Below, piece by piece: positions 32,151 through 35,771 of a DNA stretch of 35,771 bases. The notes under the pieces are model-generated. The model worked only from the letters and a program-made list of their open reading frames with translations, had not been told where the DNA came from and made no database searches. The DNA is taken from assembly GCA_024636635.1 (NCBI GenBank), contig JAGXGV010000089.1, forward strand, positions 1-35,771. The letters are read 5' to 3'. How positions within the stretch are numbered: the stretch's first letter is position 1; every line of letters starts with the position of its first letter. Origin of the DNA: Puniceibacterium sp. Lineage in GTDB: Bacteria > Pseudomonadota > Alphaproteobacteria > Rhodobacterales > Rhodobacteraceae. The position numbers and the translations under genes were made by a program.

Positions 32151-32866
32151 GCCTCCTGCTGATCCAGTTCCAGTGATTTCCATACCGACCATGTGCAAAG
32201 ATAATTGTCGTTGACGAGGACGATGATCACCAGCACGGCAAACATCCAGAAGGCGGGGCCAAAGCCGATATGCGCAAGATCCGCCACCTTGACCAGCGCG
32301 ACGGCGCAGCCGATGGCAAAGATTTCGGCCATCGCCCATGGCTTGAGCTCTTGTGTGAGCCGGAAGGCCCGTCTTGCGTGGGCATAGGGTGTGCGGTCCA
32401 GCACGACCGGGACCAGCACGTAAAGGATCAGCAGCGTGCGCACGAGCGGAATGATGATGATCATGCCCGCGACCGCGACCGACAGGAAAACCATCGGCCC
32501 GGACTGGAAGCTTGACGCCGAATCGAGGATCGACGCCTTGTTGCCGAAACCGCCGGCGTCGATGGTCAGGAAGGGAAAGAACAGCGCCGAGAACACAAGG
32601 ATGATCACCGCCAGCGTCAACGCGATGATCTTGAGCCCGGCCTTGCGCTTGGGCGCGATCAGCACGGTATGGCAGCGGGCGCAGACAGCACGTTCGCCCT
32701 CTTTGGGCATCCGCGCCTCGTACAGCGCGTCGCATTGCGGGCAAGCCATGAGCGCGTCAAGCGGCACGCCGCCGAGTGTATCGGCGCGACCAGGGGTCGT
32801 GTCGTCTGCGCTTGCTACACTCATTGCACCGTTCATCCGACATAGGTTCGGCGGCCCGACCGGCAT
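32147..32866 (-). CDS. pqiA: Paraquat-inducible protein A, N-terminal-half type
   Basis: A PqiA-family inner-membrane protein of about 239 residues, matching the other half of E. coli PqiA; the two halves are separate genes here. It has a zinc-ribbon-like CPQC...CARC near the N-terminus, then membrane segments around LALTLAVIILVFSALFFPFL, IIIIPLVRTLL and FWMFAVLVIIVLV. The start is uncertain: ATG 32866 has AGGACAGG upstream, while ATG 32836 and ATG 32824 would begin closer to the conserved part. It is the first gene of the pqiA-pqiA-pqiB-pqiC operon. Confidence 0.85.
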   Translation of the reverse strand: MPVGPPNLCRMNGAMSVASADDTTPGRADTLGGVPLDALMACPQCDALYEARMPKEGERAVCARCHTVLIAPKRKAGLKIIALTLAVIILVFSALFFPFLTIDAGGFGNKASILDSASSFQSGPMVFLSVAVAGMIIIIPLVRTLLILYVLVPVVLDRTPYAHARRAFRLTQELKPWAMAEIFAIGCAVALVKVADLAHIGFGPAFWMFAVLVIIVLVNDNYLCTWSVWKSLELDQQEA

Positions 32867-33019
32867 CACACCTGTCCTGACCGCCCGTTCTTACATGGCA
32901 AGCATTTAGGGCGCGGTCGGGATCGTCAACCCCGACTGTCGCACCCGTGACTTTCGGGAACGTCAGGGGCGGATGCCCGCGCTGACACCAGCAGTGATGC
33001 CGCAAGCAGTCGTGCCGCA

Positions 33020-33045
33020 GGGGCGATCCGGCGCCGGATCGCCCC
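33020..33045. terminator. Perfect 26-bp inverted repeat after dctP
   Basis: The half-site GGGGCGATCCGGC (33020-33032) is followed directly by its exact complement (33033-33045). It lies 10 bp past the dctP stop codon and would fold into a long GC stem on the transcript. There is no U-run, so it may act as a Rho-assisted terminator or a 3' stabilising stem. The remainder of the gap up to 32866 shows nothing else. Confidence 0.55.
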
Positions 33046-33055
33046 CGGGATGCGC

Positions 33056-34093
33056 CTACTGGATCGAAACGCCCAGCGAGGCGCCGACCGTGTCGTTCCA
33101 GGTTGCCGTGCAGTCGGCCCCGCAGCGTTCGGCAAAGGCCGGCAGGATCACCGCCTCGAGCGCTTCGGTGCGCAGGGCCTCGTCCTCGGGGGTGAGCGGG
33201 ACCAGCGTCATGCCGGCCGGTTCGCCTTCGGGACAGGGGCCAGAGGTGTTGCAGGCAATACCGGTGTCGGTTTCGGTCGCGGCGAGTTCAAAGATCGACT
33301 CCTCAAGCCCCTTCAGTTCGGTTTCCAGCAGCTCCTGCACCGACGCATCCAGACCGTTCCACCAGTCGAGATTTGCCAGATGCGCGGCAAGGCCAAAGGT
33401 CACCGGCATCGGCGAGATAAAGCGCGCGGCCTCGTTCCACTTGGCCTTGTAGCCCGACAGCGCGCCAGTGATGGCGCAGTCCACCACGCCACTGGCCAGC
33501 GCGGGCTGCACCTCGGCAAAGGCGATGCTCATCGGCGAGCCGCCAAGAAAGTCGACAAAAGCCTGCTGCGATGCGCCCGAGGCGCGCACCTTGCGACCCG
33601 ACAGGTCGGCGATCGAGGTGAATTCATCGCGGCAATAGATCACCTGCGCCTGATAGGTACCGTAACCCAGCAGCTTGATGTTGTGCTCTGTCTCAAGGAA
33701 CTCGGAATAGGTCGGGCGGAAGGCATCCGCCACCTCGTGCAGCTCGTCCACAGATCCGACAAGGCCGACCAGATCGGCCGCCTCGTTCATCGGAACCTCA
33801 CCCGAGTTGTAGGCCAGCACGGTGGTCGCCATCTGCAAGGTGCCGGTGCTGACCAGGCGGAAGATTTCGCCGCCCTTGAAGCCGAGTTCGGTGAAGGGTT
33901 TCACCTGTACCGAGATCTTGCCAGCCGACGCTTCGGGGATTTCCTCGGTCCAGAACGGCATTTCCTTGTCGGTATACATCGACAGGTTGCCGATGGAGCC
34001 GACGACGTTGAATTGCGTTTCCGGCATATCCTGCGCGGCGGCGGGCACGGCCAGCGCGGCGGCGATCAGCGGGGCGATCAGTGTGTATTTCAT
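33056..34093 (-). CDS. dctP: TRAP transporter substrate-binding protein DctP
   Basis: A 345-residue periplasmic binding protein with a signal peptide ending near AAAQD (about 22). The second-lobe motif ADLSGRKVRASG keeps the usual Arg (Arg170) expected to bind a substrate carboxylate. It has four further Cys (about 281, 287, 324, 328) that could form disulfides in ACNTSGPCPEG and CGADC. The ATG 34091-34093 has AGGAGAGAGAC upstream. The same frame is open back to an ATG at 34189 that overlaps the dctM stop, so a form 32 residues longer is possible. It is the last gene of the second TRAP operon, and the substrate is unknown. Confidence 0.92.
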   Translation of the reverse strand: MKYTLIAPLIAAALAVPAAAQDMPETQFNVVGSIGNLSMYTDKEMPFWTEEIPEASAGKISVQVKPFTELGFKGGEIFRLVSTGTLQMATTVLAYNSGEVPMNEAADLVGLVGSVDELHEVADAFRPTYSEFLETEHNIKLLGYGTYQAQVIYCRDEFTSIADLSGRKVRASGASQQAFVDFLGGSPMSIAFAEVQPALASGVVDCAITGALSGYKAKWNEAARFISPMPVTFGLAAHLANLDWWNGLDASVQELLETELKGLEESIFELAATETDTGIACNTSGPCPEGEPAGMTLVPLTPEDEALRTEALEAVILPAFAERCGADCTATWNDTVGASLGVSIQ

Positions 34094-34112
34094 GTCTCTC
34101 TCCTGTTGGAAG

Positions 34113-34211
34113 CGGCGGTTCACCCGCCTGTCGGTCGGTTGGCGACGGCGGTTGAGCCGCCTGTCGGTCTGGTTCGCACGGCGGATCATCCGCCGGTTCT
34201 GGGGTTGAGGA
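34113..34211. repeat. Three 33-bp tandem units at the dctM/dctP junction
   Basis: Units are at 34113-34145, 34146-34178 and 34179-34211. Each begins with a hairpin of the type GGCGG-N5-CCGCC. The third unit contains the last codons and stop of dctM. On the minus strand the array is open in the dctP frame and encodes an Arg-rich 11-residue repeat (TDRRLNRR/TDRRVNRR). Confidence 0.8.
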
Positions 34212-35493
34212 TCGTGGGCAGCCAGAGGGCCAACTGCGGAAACAGGATAAGCAGGCCGATCATGGAGAGCATGGCGATCAGAAAGGGTGCGGACCCCTTG
34301 AACAGGTCGCTGAACGCGCCGCCCCCCGTGCGCACCGCCTGAACGACATACAGGTTCATGCCGACGGGCGGCGTGATCAGCGCCGCCTCGATCAGGATGA
34401 CAAAGACGACGCCCCACCAGACGGGCGAATACCCCAGGCCGACGATGACCGGCACGATGATCGGGGTGGTGGCGATCATCATGCTCAGCGTTTCCATGAA
34501 GCAGCCGAGCAGCAGGTAAAAACAGACGATGGCCAGCAGCATGCCCAGCGGCGGCCAGCCCAGCGACAGCACCGCATCGGTGATCGCCGCCACCACGCCG
34601 ATGCTGACCATCACGAAGTTCAGGAAGAACGCCGAGATCACGATGAGCATGATCATGCAGGTGGTCCTGACCGTGCCCTCGAACGCGGCCAGCATCACCG
34701 GCAGGGTCAGCGCGCCATTCAACGCCACCAGAATGACCGTGGCAACCAGGCCCAGTGCCGCCGCCTCGGTCGGGGTGGCGATACCGGCATAGATCGAGCC
34801 GACCACCACCATGAAAAGCGCCAGTGGCGGAACCAGGTGTTTCAGCCCGCGCAGCCGCTCGGGCCAGAGCGAGGTGTCGGGCATCTCGTGCCCGCCCCAG
34901 GCGGGACGCCACAGCACCAGCGCCAGCACAATGCCGGAAAACAGCGCCGCCAGCACAAAGCCGGGGATGAAGCCCGCGGCATAAAGGTCGGCCACGGATG
35001 TGTCGGTAAGCACGGCATAGATGATCATGTTGATCGACGGCGGGATCAGGATGCCAAGTGTCCCCCCCGCCGCGATCGACCCCAGGAACAGCGGGCGGTT
35101 ATAGCCGCCCCGGTCCATGTTCGGGATCGCCACCGTGCCGATGGTGGCGGCGGTGGCAAGGCTGGAGCCGGAGGTTGCGGCAAAGACCGCAGAGGCGGCG
35201 ATGTTGGTGTGCATCAGCCGTCCGGGCACCCGGGCGAACCAGGGCGTGAGTGCCGCGAACAGCCGCCCCGACACGCCCGAGCGGTGCATGAGTTCGCCCA
35301 TCATGATGAACATGGGTGCGGCGATCAGGATGAAATCATTGGACGAATTCCAGGCAAGTTCGCCCGCCGCGCCGGTCATGGGAAAGAAGGCGTAGTTTTC
35401 CGAGAGCACATAGCCGGTCAGCGCCAGCACCGCCGCAACCGGCAGGCTGACCGCAAGGCAGACGATCAGCATGAGGAAAGCGGTAAGGATCAT
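34186..35493 (-). CDS. dctM: TRAP transporter large permease DctM
   Basis: A 435-residue membrane subunit of a second TRAP transporter. Recognisable segments are FILIAAPMFIMMGELMHRSG, AVFAATSGSSLATAATIGTVAIPNM, GGTLGILIPPSINMIIYAVLTDTS and ITPPVGMNLYVVQAV. I start it at ATG 35491-35493 (MILTAFLMLI), which overlaps the dctQ stop as ATGA. The tail ends NPRTGG and the stop codon lies in a 33-bp tandem repeat that continues downstream to dctP. It differs clearly in sequence from the DctM at 20925-22253, so the two systems should carry different solutes. Confidence 0.94.
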   Translation of the reverse strand: MILTAFLMLIVCLAVSLPVAAVLALTGYVLSENYAFFPMTGAAGELAWNSSNDFILIAAPMFIMMGELMHRSGVSGRLFAALTPWFARVPGRLMHTNIAASAVFAATSGSSLATAATIGTVAIPNMDRGGYNRPLFLGSIAAGGTLGILIPPSINMIIYAVLTDTSVADLYAAGFIPGFVLAALFSGIVLALVLWRPAWGGHEMPDTSLWPERLRGLKHLVPPLALFMVVVGSIYAGIATPTEAAALGLVATVILVALNGALTLPVMLAAFEGTVRTTCMIMLIVISAFFLNFVMVSIGVVAAITDAVLSLGWPPLGMLLAIVCFYLLLGCFMETLSMMIATTPIIVPVIVGLGYSPVWWGVVFVILIEAALITPPVGMNLYVVQAVRTGGGAFSDLFKGSAPFLIAMLSMIGLLILFPQLALWLPTILNPRTGG

Positions 35494-35771
35494 GCCTTGT
35501 CCTCTGTGTCCTTGGTGTCCTCGGAGTCCTTGGTACGCAGGCCGGTCTGGGTGATCTCGTCCTTGACGTCCGCGGCACCGATGCGGGCCTCGAACCCCCG
35601 GCGGTCGCCCTTCATCAGGCTGCGGGCCGCTTGCAGCGGGGCCAGTACCGCCACAACGGCGAACCAGACAAGGCCGAGCCACCAGATTCCCTGCGGGATC
35701 ACCATGGGCACCTGCAACTGGGAAATGCTCTTGGCATTCATCGCGACCGATTGCGCCACAGTGCCGTAGGC
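35490..35771 (-). CDS. dctQ: TRAP small permease DctQ, partial (C-terminal part)
   Basis: Only the last 93 codons are in the window; the frame is open through the right edge. A hydrophobic segment (GIWWLGLVWFAVVAVLAPLQAAR) is the last membrane helix, followed by a charged tail with a TKDSEDTKDTEDK repeat. The stop overlaps the dctM start as ATGA. Its position and the final helix support DctQ, but the signature part lies outside the window. Confidence 0.7.
   Translation of the reverse strand, partial: AYGTVAQSVAMNAKSISQLQVPMVIPQGIWWLGLVWFAVVAVLAPLQAARSLMKGDRRGFEARIGAADVKDEITQTGLRTKDSEDTKDTEDKA

Noticed and set aside
31551-35530. Shared TCCTTGGTGTCC at the ends of the second pqiA and the partial dctQ
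   Set aside because: Both encode short DTKD-type hydrophilic tails; the match is too short to support a shared element.

Overview
The window looks like chromosomal DNA of a Rhodobacteraceae (Roseobacter-type) alphaproteobacterium. The grounds are high GC throughout, an ftsW-murG-murC block followed by a DUF2484 protein (a family I know from Rhodobacteraceae), a CobP/CobQ pair, TRAP transporters in numbers typical of that group, and many ATGA or GTGA start/stop overlaps. I see no rRNA, tRNA, CRISPR array, insertion sequence or prophage.

Layout. (1) 61-4531, minus strand: the tail of a division/cell-wall cluster in the order ftsW, murG, murC, a small membrane-like ORF and DUF2484; murB would be expected just off the left edge. 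(2) 4801-6003, plus strand: a BaiN/HI0933-type flavoprotein. (3) 6052-8965, minus: a corrinoid operon with a BtuF-like binding protein, cobQ and cobP. (4) 9293-11608, plus: tex. (5) 11663-17534, minus: a tightly overlapping operon of a BMP-family binding protein, an ABC ATPase, two permeases and a cytosine-deaminase-like hydrolase, which reads as nucleobase or nucleoside uptake plus deamination. (6) 17822-19417, plus: a gamma-glutamyltransferase-family enzyme. (7) 19570-27699, minus: a three-subunit molybdenum hydroxylase (FAD, 2Fe-2S and Mo subunits), a complete TRAP transporter and a PQQ-type sugar dehydrogenase, with a divergent TetR regulator at 27856-28473 and a palindromic operator between them. 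(8) 28492-32866, minus: a pqiA-pqiA-pqiB-pqiC envelope lipid-transport operon whose PqiB has an internally duplicated C-terminal rod. (9) 33056 to the right edge, minus: a second TRAP operon (dctQ cut by the edge, then dctM and dctP).

The least expected signal is small. Between the 64-residue ORF and DUF2484, a 26-bp unit is repeated in tandem. Every unit carries a Shine-Dalgarno sequence and an ATG, giving three successive 9-codon minicistrons joined by ATGA overlaps and ending on the DUF2484 start codon. A second, unrelated 26-bp array has the same GTGA geometry at the 3' end of the sugar dehydrogenase gene. A 33-bp array at the dctM/dctP junction opens an in-frame N-terminal extension of DctP. 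Other points worth a second look are a perfect 18-bp palindrome with a near copy upstream of tex and the btuF-like gene, mutually exclusive hairpins in front of the flavoprotein gene, a Cys at the position after the metal-binding Asp in the deaminase, and a TRAP binding protein without the usual substrate-binding Arg.
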